11,726 bases of DNA from Acetofilamentum sp. (GTDB taxonomy: Bacteria > Bacteroidota > Bacteroidia > Bacteroidales > JAFGXI01), in NCBI GenBank assembly GCA_020720565.1, contig DYOK01000073.1, forward strand, positions 1-11,726. Reading direction: 5' to 3'. The notes below the pieces were generated by a model, which worked only from the letters and a program-made list of their open reading frames with translations, ran no database searches and was not told the DNA's origin. The stretch's first letter is position 1, and the number at the start of each line of letters is the position of its first letter. Of the stretch, positions 1-6,307 are shown one piece after another. The position numbers and the translations under genes were made by a program.

Positions 1-146
1 TAGGTGTTCAAAAAGCCCAAATTTCTAAAATTGAGAATAGTTTAACAGATGCTCGCTTTGATACAATTATTAAAATTTTTAAAGCTTTAAATGCAAAAAT
101 AAATTTCAATGTTGAATTACTAAATCAAACCGTTACACTTGCTTGA
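1..146 (+). CDS. Helix-turn-helix (XRE/HigA-like) antitoxin-type protein, 3' end only
   Basis: Partial gene cut by the left window edge; the reading frame begins at base 3 and ends at TGA 144-146, leaving 47 codons. The visible protein contains GVQKAQISKIENS, the recognition-helix signature of XRE-family DNA-binding domains, followed by a helix resembling DTIIKIFKALNAKINFNVEL. This matches the end of short Bacteroidota HTH proteins that act as antitoxins next to HigB/RelE-type toxins, where they bind their own promoter. The N-terminus and any toxin partner lie outside the window, so the toxin-antitoxin assignment is inference and a stand-alone regulator is possible. It converges with the permease gene to its right; I see no clear terminator for it. 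Confidence 0.75.
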   Translation, partial: GVQKAQISKIENSLTDARFDTIIKIFKALNAKINFNVELLNQTVTLA

Positions 147-228
147 TAAAATAACCATCAGGGTAACACACGTACGTAAAACATAGCGGTGGCAGAATTA
201 ATGTAAGTGTCACGTATCATATTGTAAT

Positions 229-288
229 TTATTAAGTTATAATATTGATATATTGGTAGTTGCGAAAAAATAAATAGGTCGAAGACCT
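229..288 (-). repeat. ~60-bp 3' element, copy A (also a possible terminator)
   Basis: Read on the minus strand, this element begins 14 nt after the stop codon of the permease gene. It carries GTCTTCGACCTATTT, then a T-rich stretch, then CAACTACCAATATATCAAT, six variable bases and TTAATAA. The same order of blocks occurs after rsmE at 3838-3898 on the other strand. In this copy AGGTC-TTC-GACCT (276-288) can form a 5-bp hairpin followed by ATTTATTTTTT, so it may terminate the minus-strand operon. The other copy has lost a base of that stem, so the hairpin alone does not explain why the longer sequence is shared. Confidence 0.7.
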
Positions 289-301
289 TGGTCAAATTCG
301 A

Positions 302-1417
302 TTACAACTCATTTTTGCTGTCGAAGGCATCGCGAAGCCCATTCCCAAATAGGATAAACGACAAAACTAAAATTAATATTGCAAAACCAGGAATTAATGC
401 CATGTAAGCGGCACCCTCGTAAACAATATAGCCATAGTTTTCCTTAATCATACTGCCCCATGATGGCATAGGTGGTTGGACACCAATTCCCAAAAAGCTT
501 AAACCCGCTTCCATTAAGATGGCCGAGGCAAAATTGGCAGCCGATATCACAATAACAGGGCTCATCACATTGGGAACAATATGTTTTACAATGATTCGGG
601 TATGCGAGAACCCGAGGGCTTTACAGGCCTCAATAAACTCTTTTTGCTTTAGGCTCAATACTTGGCCACGAACCACTCGAGCCACTTCGACCCACATGGT
701 TAAACCCACAGCTATAAAAATTTGGACAAATCCTTTGCCGATAGCCATTGTAATGGCGATAATTAACAATAAGGTTGGGATAGACCAAACCACGTTAATT
801 AACCAAAGTATAATTTGGTCGGTTTTCCCACCAAAATAACCTGCTATGGCTCCCATACTTAACCCGATAATCAAAGAAATGATGACCGAAATTAACCCAA
901 CGCTCAAAGATACCCTAGACCCAACCAACAGACGACTGAGAATGTCGCGTCCAAATTTATCGGTACCTAGCCAAAAAGTTTGTGTGCAAAGGTAAGTGTC
1001 GGCCTGATTTCCAAAAAGCTGCTCACTGGAAACGGCTTTTTTCTCTCGAAGTGCCAGAGGGTCTTTATCGAAAGGGATATAAAATATTTGATGGTCTTTT
1101 AATTCGTATGACCTAATAGGAATTAAGTTAAATGCTTGTTCTTTTCCATTGAAAAACTGTGAAAGGCTAAAAGCAGGAACGGCAAACTCTGTTTTTTTAG
1201 TTTTGATAAATTGTATGGAGCTACCTGGCGGCATCATCGAGATTTCGAGTATTTGTCGATTGACATTGGGTGTCGAATCGAGCGAAAATTGGTAAGCAAA
1301 AACCGAAATAAACGTCAGTAACACAATAACAAAGAGACCTGCCATTGCGGGAATGTTCTTTTTAAAACGTTTCCATGCCAAATCGTTCAAATTTGATTTC
1401 GATGTGTCTTTGCTCAT
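302..1417 (-). CDS. OppC/DppC-type ABC transporter permease
   Basis: Inner-membrane subunit of a peptide/nickel-type (OppC/DppC) ABC importer, 371 aa. An N-terminal transmembrane helix (about 23-43) is followed by a long extracytoplasmic segment (about 44-147), then the family signature FWLGTDKFGRD at 148-158 continuing into SRLLVGSRVSL. The membrane core follows, with the EAA loop at about 260-283 (EFIEACKALGF, ending HIVPN), which contacts the ATPase, and GLSFLGIGVQPP at 305-316. The segment between the first helix and the LGTD motif is about twice what I expect for enterobacterial DppC. No OppB partner, ATPase or binding protein lies in the window, so it may work with subunits encoded elsewhere. 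Its ATG overlaps the stop of the glycosyltransferase gene (ATGA), indicating translational coupling. Substrate cannot be told from sequence. Confidence 0.93.
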   Translation of the reverse strand: MSKDTSKSNLNDLAWKRFKKNIPAMAGLFVIVLLTFISVFAYQFSLDSTPNVNRQILEISMMPPGSSIQFIKTKKTEFAVPAFSLSQFFNGKEQAFNLIPIRSYELKDHQIFYIPFDKDPLALREKKAVSSEQLFGNQADTYLCTQTFWLGTDKFGRDILSRLLVGSRVSLSVGLISVIISLIIGLSMGAIAGYFGGKTDQIILWLINVVWSIPTLLLIIAITMAIGKGFVQIFIAVGLTMWVEVARVVRGQVLSLKQKEFIEACKALGFSHTRIIVKHIVPNVMSPVIVISAANFASAILMEAGLSFLGIGVQPPMPSWGSMIKENYGYIVYEGAAYMALIPGFAILILVLSFILFGNGLRDAFDSKNEL

Positions 1418-2538
1418 GCGCGGTATGTTCTATCTTTCCAGTTGAAACTAAAAAATTGAGAAAATATGGCCGCAAAGCTAATATAAAATGGATAAATCAC
1501 CGCTAAAATTGGTAAATACCCGAGGCTTTGATTCATGCCAGTGTGCCGAGTGGCTTGTGCTACAATGGTGCTATCTAAAATGGTTTTGTAAGTCCATAAT
1601 GCTAAGCACAATACCCAAAAGTATGGATTTGAGAATCCAACAATCAAAAGTAAAACGATTGAAAAGTTGATTAAAAAGACCAAGTATCCAAGCCATCTAA
1701 AAGAACTGTTTTTGACGTGCTTTTGCTTGGAAGCCCAACGCAAACGTTGATTCCAAAATTCTGAAAGTGTGGTTTGTGCATAAGTTTTTACCAGAGCATC
1801 GCGATAACTTAAATAGGCGATGGCTTTTCTACCATACATTTTCTCTACAAAATTTAAAAGAAAAATATCGTCGCCCGATGGGGATTCCGGATTAAGCGAG
1901 GGTGATTTTTCGAGTATTAAAGCTTTAAAACCTAAATTTGCACCATTGGCAAGAATGGGTTTTTCAATTTGTGTAAAAGCCTTAGTAATAGCCATCAAAC
2001 TCAAGTTTTCGAGTTGTTGTAAATGATATAAAAGTCCCGATTTTTTTACGAATGTGATGGGTCCTAAACACAATAGGGTTGTAGGGTTTCGGAACGAATC
2101 TTGGTACGAATTGAGCCAGTTTTTTGGTACAATACAGTCTGCATCGGTAAGGACTACCGCATCAGTGTGAATCCATCGGAAAGCAGTTTTAAGTGCATCT
2201 TTTTTGCCGGTGCCCGAGTTGGGGATTACTTGAGTATGGGCATCTAAAAATGGATTAATTTTAGATAACGAATCGTCGGTAGATTGGTCGTCGACCAATA
2301 ATATTTGAATAAGATGTTGTGGATAGTCGAGTTGTTTTATACTATCGAGTAGAGTAGGTAGGTTTTGGCTTTCGTTTCGAAATGGTACCACAATGGTAAA
2401 ACTATAATCTACAATAGGCTTGGGCTTTGGTGATTTATTTCTGGAATTTTGATTTGAAAGCACCAAAAATGTAAGATACGAATAATTGATTGCAATTACG
2501 ATAACCAAAACAAATATGATAAATAAGCTATAATCCAT
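1414..2538 (-). CDS. Membrane-bound family 2 glycosyltransferase
   Basis: A 374-aa GT2 (GT-A fold) enzyme that would transfer sugar from a nucleotide-sugar at the cytoplasmic membrane face. It has one N-terminal membrane helix (about 5-27), then the catalytic domain: TIVVPFRNES at 48-57, nucleotide-binding VDDQSTDDS at 82-90, the metal-binding DxD motif in TDADC at 131-135, the acidic GDD at 222-224 as likely base, and QRLRW at 264-268, the QxxRW motif of polysaccharide/lipid glycosyltransferases. Hydrophobic stretches at about 282-300, 304-325 and 338-362 anchor the C-terminus. Its start overlaps the phosphoesterase stop by one base (TAATG), and its stop overlaps the permease start. Acceptor and sugar are unknown; a role in an envelope glycan or glycolipid is inference. 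Confidence 0.92.
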   Translation of the reverse strand: MDYSLFIIFVLVIVIAINYSYLTFLVLSNQNSRNKSPKPKPIVDYSFTIVVPFRNESQNLPTLLDSIKQLDYPQHLIQILLVDDQSTDDSLSKINPFLDAHTQVIPNSGTGKKDALKTAFRWIHTDAVVLTDADCIVPKNWLNSYQDSFRNPTTLLCLGPITFVKKSGLLYHLQQLENLSLMAITKAFTQIEKPILANGANLGFKALILEKSPSLNPESPSGDDIFLLNFVEKMYGRKAIAYLSYRDALVKTYAQTTLSEFWNQRLRWASKQKHVKNSSFRWLGYLVFLINFSIVLLLIVGFSNPYFWVLCLALWTYKTILDSTIVAQATRHTGMNQSLGYLPILAVIYPFYISFAAIFSQFFSFNWKDRTYRA

Positions 2539-3059
2539 TACATCATTTCTTTGGTAGGGATGTGGTGTTTTTTTGCCGTCTCGAAAACTTCCAAATCGAA
2601 AAATCGTTGGGGTTCAATTTTCAAGCGAATGGCGGTACGGACATTGTGGAAACCACTCATGCCATATGCACCAGGGTTAATGTAAAGCATATCAAACCGA
2701 GCATCGTGTTGCACCTTTAAAATATGCGAGTGCCCCGCTACCATTAAATTGGGACGAATCGAATCGATTAAGGGGATAAATTGAGGATTGTATTTTGAAG
2801 GATAACCGCCGATGTGGGTAATAAAGATTTTCATTCCTTCAATTTCAAAATTCTGAATCAGCGGATGGGATTGTTTTACTGTACCTGAATCGATATTGCC
2901 GTGAACTGCTCTAATTTTTGCAATTTGACTTAAAGTATCCATCACACCTTGGTCACCGATATCGCCAGCATGCCAAATTTCGTCGCACGATTCGAAGAAT
3001 TTTAACAATTTATCGTCGACATAAGAATGTGTATCCGAAACAATTCCGATTTTTAACAT
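2538..3059 (-). CDS. YfcE/MJ0936-type metallophosphoesterase
   Basis: A 173-aa calcineurin-like phosphoesterase of the small YfcE/MJ0936 class, likely cytoplasmic and dependent on two metal ions. Counting from the ATG at 3059, metal-ligand motifs appear in the expected order: GIVSDTH (about 5-11), HAGDIGD (30-36), HGNID (53-57), THIGG (81-85) and GHSH (109-112), which completes the site. A longer frame with a TTG start at 3074 exists, but the ATG at 3059 places the first beta strand (LKIGIVSD) right at the N-terminus, as in the family, and leaves room for a promoter. It is the first gene of the minus-strand operon with the glycosyltransferase and permease. Members hydrolyse phosphodiesters in vitro; the physiological substrate is unknown. 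Confidence 0.92.
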   Translation of the reverse strand: MLKIGIVSDTHSYVDDKLLKFFESCDEIWHAGDIGDQGVMDTLSQIAKIRAVHGNIDSGTVKQSHPLIQNFEIEGMKIFITHIGGYPSKYNPQFIPLIDSIRPNLMVAGHSHILKVQHDARFDMLYINPGAYGMSGFHNVRTAIRLKIEPQRFFDLEVFETAKKHHIPTKEMM

Positions 3060-3071
3060 CTTTTTTTTATA

Positions 3072-3079
3072 CAAAGTAA
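3072..3079 (-). promoter_or_regulatory. Possible -7 box for the phosphoesterase operon
   Basis: On the minus strand this reads TTACTTTG, seven of eight positions of the Bacteroidota -7 consensus TAnnTTTG, placed 12 bases upstream of the ATG at 3059. I see no TTG box at the usual 19-20 nt upstream, so the call rests on the -7 box and position alone. It would give a very short leader. Confidence 0.4.
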
Positions 3080-3100
3080 AACAAGCCCACGAAACTTTAA

Positions 3101-3108
3101 TAACTTTG
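3101..3108 (+). promoter_or_regulatory. -7 promoter box for rsmE
   Basis: TAACTTTG is a perfect match to the Bacteroidota -7 consensus TAnnTTTG and lies 18 bases before the ATG at 3127. A good TTG -33 box is not visible. The spacing implies transcription starting only about 10-15 nt before the start codon. It supports the ATG at 3127 over an in-frame TTG at 3106, which would sit inside the promoter box. Confidence 0.55.
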
Positions 3109-3126
3109 ACCCAATTATTTTCGAAT

Positions 3127-3837
3127 ATGCAACTATTTTACGCCCCTGATATTACCGGTGAACTTTATACGTTTAACGAAGAAGAGAGCAAGCACATTGT
3201 CAGGGTTTTACGATTAAAAGAAAACGACACCATCTATTTAACCGACGGAAAAGGCTGGTTTTATCAGGTACAAATTGCCGATGCACATCCAAAGGCATGC
3301 ACTGTACGCGTGAATCAAAAAGAACTTCAAACAAAACATTCTTATTATCTTCATATTGCAATAGCACCGACTAAAAATATTGAACGATTTGAGTGGTTTT
3401 TAGAAAAAGCAACCGAGCTAGGAATTGACGAGATTACCCCTCTGTTAACCGCCAATTCGGAGCGTGATACCATTAAATTTGAGCGTTTGCAAAAGGTCAT
3501 CGAATCGGCCATGAAGCAATCTTATAAAGCCTACCATCCCAAATTGAACCCAATGACCAAATGGTCCGATTTTGTCAAAAAAACTTATTCCTTTGAGCGT
3601 CTTCTAATTGCCCATTGTTATGTGGGGGCTAAAATTCACTTAAAAAATCAACTATTACCACAGGAGAATGCTTTAATTTTGATTGGGCCTGAGGGCGATT
3701 TTTCCTTGCAAGAAGTTGAAACCGCGTTGAAAAATGGGTTCGAAGCCACAAGTTTAGGCGAGTATCGTTTAAGAACCGAAACCGCGGGTATAGCAGCAGT
3801 GGGTATGGTTTCTTGGATTAATGTTCAAAACAATTAA
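3127..3837 (+). CDS. rsmE: 16S rRNA (uracil-1498-N3)-methyltransferase RsmE
   Basis: A SPOUT-class (trefoil-knot) methyltransferase of 236 aa, the usual RsmE length, which methylates N3 of U1498 in 16S rRNA using S-adenosylmethionine. The N-terminal PUA-like RNA-binding part includes EEESKHIVRVLRL (18-30), the hallmark of the family. The C-terminal knot contains KATELGIDEITPL (94-106), IGPEGDFS (186-193) and LGEYRLRTETAG (210-221), which form the SAM-binding site. I chose the ATG at 3127 because MQLFYAPDI is the normal N-terminus; an upstream in-frame TTG at 3106 falls in the promoter. It is transcribed divergently from the phosphoesterase operon, with 67 bp between the two starts. Confidence 0.96.
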   Translation: MQLFYAPDITGELYTFNEEESKHIVRVLRLKENDTIYLTDGKGWFYQVQIADAHPKACTVRVNQKELQTKHSYYLHIAIAPTKNIERFEWFLEKATELGIDEITPLLTANSERDTIKFERLQKVIESAMKQSYKAYHPKLNPMTKWSDFVKKTYSFERLLIAHCYVGAKIHLKNQLLPQENALILIGPEGDFSLQEVETALKNGFEATSLGEYRLRTETAGIAAVGMVSWINVQNN

Positions 3838-3898
3838 AGTCTTCGACCTATTTTAATATTTTTGTAACTAGCAATATATCAATCTTCTGGATTAATAA
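3838..3898 (+). repeat. ~60-bp 3' element, copy B
   Basis: Second copy of the element at 229-288, on the opposite strand. It starts directly after the rsmE stop codon and reads GTCTTCGACCTATTTT, a T-rich stretch, GTAACTAGCAATATATCAAT, six unrelated bases and ATTAATAA. The first 15 bases after AAA are identical in the two copies, and the block ending CAATATATCAAT matches at 18 of 20 positions. Here the hairpin is reduced to GTC-TTC-GAC, too weak alone to be a good terminator. TATTTTTG at 3857-3864 inside it resembles a -7 promoter box, but the equivalent place in copy A does not, so I do not call a promoter there. Confidence 0.7.
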
Positions 3899-3942
3899 CA
3901 TACGACATTAAATTATACATAATACTTAAAATATCGGTGCTG

Positions 3943-4599
3943 ATGCGTTTTTTTTGGTTATTCGTTAAACTAACTGTATTTGTGGGATATTCTTTTGCCC
4001 AAGAATCAGGAATCCAGATTGGCTTGCTAAAATATAGAGGGGGTGGAGATTGGTACGCTAACCCAACCTCCTTGCCCAATTTGGTAAAATTTTGCAACGA
4101 ACAATTGAAAACGTCCATTTCGAAGCAAATTGTAACCATCGATGTAAGCGATAATGCCATGTTCGAATTGCCATTTGTACATATGACGGGGCACGGAAAT
4201 GTGTTTTTTACAGCGTCGGAAGCCGATAATTTAAGACGCTATCTAATTGGAGGTGGTTTTTTGCATATTTCCGATAATTATGGAATGGATGCATTTGTCC
4301 GTCGCGAGATGAAAAAAGTTTTTCCTGAACTCGAATGGGTCGAATTACCATTTTCGCATCCTATTTATCACGCCAAATTCGATTTTAAAGCTGGCTTACC
4401 TAAAGTGCACGAACACGACCAAAAAGCACCTCAAGGTTTTGGCTTGTTTTATCAAGGTCGATTGGTTTGTTTCTACGACTACGAATGTGATTTGGGCGAC
4501 GGATGGGAAGATAGAGAAGTGCATAACGACCCCGAAGAACTTAGGCAAAAAGCACTTAAAATGGGGGGCAATATTATTTGGTATAGCTTTACCAATTGA
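3943..4599 (+). CDS. DUF4159 exported protein
   Basis: A 218-aa protein of the DUF4159 family, common in Bacteroidota and of unknown function. From the ATG at 3943 it begins with a signal peptide (MRFFWLFVKLTVFVGYSFAQ, probable cleavage after A19 or Q20). The mature domain includes KYRGGGDWYANPTSLPNL (30-47), VHMTGHGNVFF (79-89) and GGGFLHISDNYGMD (103-116), the best-conserved stretches. The fold is reported to resemble class I glutamine-amidotransferase/ThuA-like alpha/beta proteins; I see no complete Cys-His-Glu triad. The ATG is preferred to an in-frame GTG two codons upstream. It follows rsmE on the same strand by 105 bp and may share its transcript, since I find no good promoter of its own. 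Confidence 0.88.
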   Translation: MRFFWLFVKLTVFVGYSFAQESGIQIGLLKYRGGGDWYANPTSLPNLVKFCNEQLKTSISKQIVTIDVSDNAMFELPFVHMTGHGNVFFTASEADNLRRYLIGGGFLHISDNYGMDAFVRREMKKVFPELEWVELPFSHPIYHAKFDFKAGLPKVHEHDQKAPQGFGLFYQGRLVCFYDYECDLGDGWEDREVHNDPEELRQKALKMGGNIIWYSFTN

Positions 4600-4619
4600 G
4601 AAATGATTTCGCCAAAAAA

Positions 4620-4647
4620 TCTAAAACGTTCGATCAGGAATTTTAGA
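4620..4647. promoter_or_regulatory. 7-bp inverted repeat upstream of the transporter gene
   Basis: TCTAAAA (4620-4626) and TTTTAGA (4641-4647) are exact inverted repeats 14 nt apart. The right arm lies where the -33 box of the transporter promoter would be. It could be an operator or a weak hairpin at the end of the DUF4159 transcript. In AT-rich DNA a 7-bp match can arise by chance. Confidence 0.25.
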
Positions 4648-4662
4648 ATTGGAAAAGATTAT

Positions 4663-4670
4663 TATCTTTG
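4663..4670 (+). promoter_or_regulatory. -7 promoter box for the POT transporter
   Basis: TATCTTTG matches TAnnTTTG at every fixed position and lies 34 bases before the ATG at 4705, allowing a leader of about 30 nt. The region 19 nt upstream reads TTT rather than TTG, so the -33 element is degenerate. No Shine-Dalgarno sequence precedes the start; the leader is A/T-rich, as usual in this phylum. Confidence 0.6.
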
Positions 4671-4704
4671 TGTTTTTAACGAATATTAACTTAAATAAAT
4701 AAAT

Positions 4705-6246
4705 ATGTTTAAAGGACATCCTAAAGGATTGATTGCAGCAGCCCTAGCCAATATGGGTGAGCGCTTCGGGTTTTATACCATGATGGCAATCTTAGTATTG
4801 TTTTTACAAGCAAAATTTGGACTAAACGGAAAACAAGCTGGGTACATATACTCAACTTTTTACTTTTCAATTTACATTTTAGCTTTTGCTGGAGGAATAA
4901 TAGCAGACAAAACCAGAAATTATAAAGGCACAATTTTAACAGGATTACTGTTGATGTCCTTAGGTTACGTCATTATTGCGATACCCACCGATACACCCGT
5001 TTCAAACGTTCCTTTGTTCTTGACATTAACAGCAGTTGGTTTGTTTGTAATTGCGTTTGGAAACGGATTGTTTAAAGGCAACTTGCAAGCTTTGGTAGGC
5101 CAAATGTACGACGCCCCCGAATACAGCAAGTTGAGAGATTCTGGGTTTTCTTGGTTTTACATGTTTATTAATGTAGGTGCTATTTTTGCCCCCTTAGCCG
5201 CAGTAGGTATCAGAAGTTGGTGGTTAAATACCAACGGATTCCAATACAATGCCGATCTTCCTGCACTTTGTCATGCACATCTTGGCGGAAATCTTCAAGG
5301 AGATTCGGTCGCTAACTTTCAATTAATGGCCGAAAAAGCAACCGGTGCACCCGTAGCCGATTTAACATCCTTTGCAAATCAATATTTAAATGTGTTTACC
5401 ACAGGATTCCATTATGCCTTTGCAATAGCCATCGTAGCCATGATGATTTCGTTAACCGTATATGTGATTAATAAATCAAAATTCCCCGATCCCAAAAGTG
5501 CTAAGGATAAGAAAACTGTTAGCAAAGATGAAATCGCAATGAGTGCTCAAGAAATTAAGCAGAGAATTTATGCTCTTTTGGCTGTTTTTGGCGTAGTAAT
5601 TTTCTTCTGGTTTTCTTTCCATCAAAATGGTTTGACTTTAACTTATTTTGCTAAAAACTACACCGATTTATCGAGCATGCATGTTACAATCGGAAATGTA
5701 GAAATTATAGGGGCAGAATTATTCCAGTCGATCAATCCCTTGTTTGTTGTATTATTGACACCTATTATTGTCGCACTGTTCGGATGGATGCGTGCCAAAA
5801 ACTTTGAGCCAAGTACACCCAAGAAGATTGCCATCGGTATGGGAATAGCCTCTTTGGGATTTGTTGTAATGACATTGGGGTCTTTAGATTTACCATTGTT
5901 TTCATCAATTGATCCTGCACTAGGCGGAACACCATTAACTGACGCTAATAAAGTAACTCCGTTTTTGTTAATCGGCACCTATTTTATTTTAACAGTCGCT
6001 GAATTGTTTATCAGTCCACTTGGTATTTCGTTTGTTTCAAAAGTCGCTCCACCTCAATACCAAGGGTTGATGCAAGGAGGTTGGCTAGGTGCAACTGCAA
6101 TAGGCAATCAACTCTTGTTTATTGGTGCAATTTTGTACGAAACCATACCCATTTGGGCCACATGGAGTATATTTGTTATTGCAACGGCTGTTTCAATGTT
6201 AACAATTTTAATGATGATTAAATGGCTCGAAAGAGTTTCGTCATAA
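4705..6246 (+). CDS. POT/PTR2-family proton-dependent peptide transporter
   Basis: Inner-membrane symporter of 513 aa in the POT (PTR2) branch of the major facilitator superfamily, expected to import di- and tripeptides with protons. The N-terminus MFKGHPKGL and NMGERFGFYTMMA (16-28) correspond to the ExxERFxYY proton-coupling motif of TM1; E19, R20 and Y24 are present but the first acidic position is N16. GGIIADKTRNYKGT (63-76) is the MFS TM2-3 loop, GNGLFKGNL (119-127) follows, and FYMFINVGAIFAP (151-163) is the PTR2 signature. A polar segment at about 173-225 and a lysine-rich cytoplasmic loop at about 257-285 separate the membrane bundles. Own promoter upstream, strong terminator downstream: likely a single-gene unit. 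Confidence 0.95.
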   Translation: MFKGHPKGLIAAALANMGERFGFYTMMAILVLFLQAKFGLNGKQAGYIYSTFYFSIYILAFAGGIIADKTRNYKGTILTGLLLMSLGYVIIAIPTDTPVSNVPLFLTLTAVGLFVIAFGNGLFKGNLQALVGQMYDAPEYSKLRDSGFSWFYMFINVGAIFAPLAAVGIRSWWLNTNGFQYNADLPALCHAHLGGNLQGDSVANFQLMAEKATGAPVADLTSFANQYLNVFTTGFHYAFAIAIVAMMISLTVYVINKSKFPDPKSAKDKKTVSKDEIAMSAQEIKQRIYALLAVFGVVIFFWFSFHQNGLTLTYFAKNYTDLSSMHVTIGNVEIIGAELFQSINPLFVVLLTPIIVALFGWMRAKNFEPSTPKKIAIGMGIASLGFVVMTLGSLDLPLFSSIDPALGGTPLTDANKVTPFLLIGTYFILTVAELFISPLGISFVSKVAPPQYQGLMQGGWLGATAIGNQLLFIGAILYETIPIWATWSIFVIATAVSMLTILMMIKWLERVSS

Positions 6247-6263
6247 ATAATACTTAATTGCTT

Positions 6264-6299
6264 AAACCTCTTCATTACTTAGATGAAGAGGTTTTTTTT
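6264..6299 (+). terminator. Strong intrinsic terminator after the POT gene
   Basis: AAACCTCTTCAT (6264-6275), a 7-nt loop TACTTAG and ATGAAGAGGTTT (6283-6294) form a perfect 12-bp stem, running straight into a tract of eight T (6292-6299). This is the clearest rho-independent terminator in the window. It ends only eight bases before the next gene's start codon, which is unusual (see findings). Confidence 0.93.
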
Positions 6300-6307
6300 A
6301 TATAAAA

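Noticed and set aside
302..3837. Composite transposon bounded by the inverted repeats
   Set aside because: The bracketed genes are conserved or housekeeping (rsmE, phosphoesterase), there is no transposase, and no target-site duplication is visible at the repeat edges.
3857..3864. TATTTTTG as a promoter for the DUF4159 gene
   Set aside because: It matches the -7 consensus but lies inside the repeat shared with 229-288, where the equivalent bases do not match, has no TTG box upstream and sits 78 nt from the ATG.
4721..4933. Antisense frame within the POT gene start
   Set aside because: Lies opposite conserved transporter coding sequence; hydrophobic low-complexity translation with no motif or promoter.
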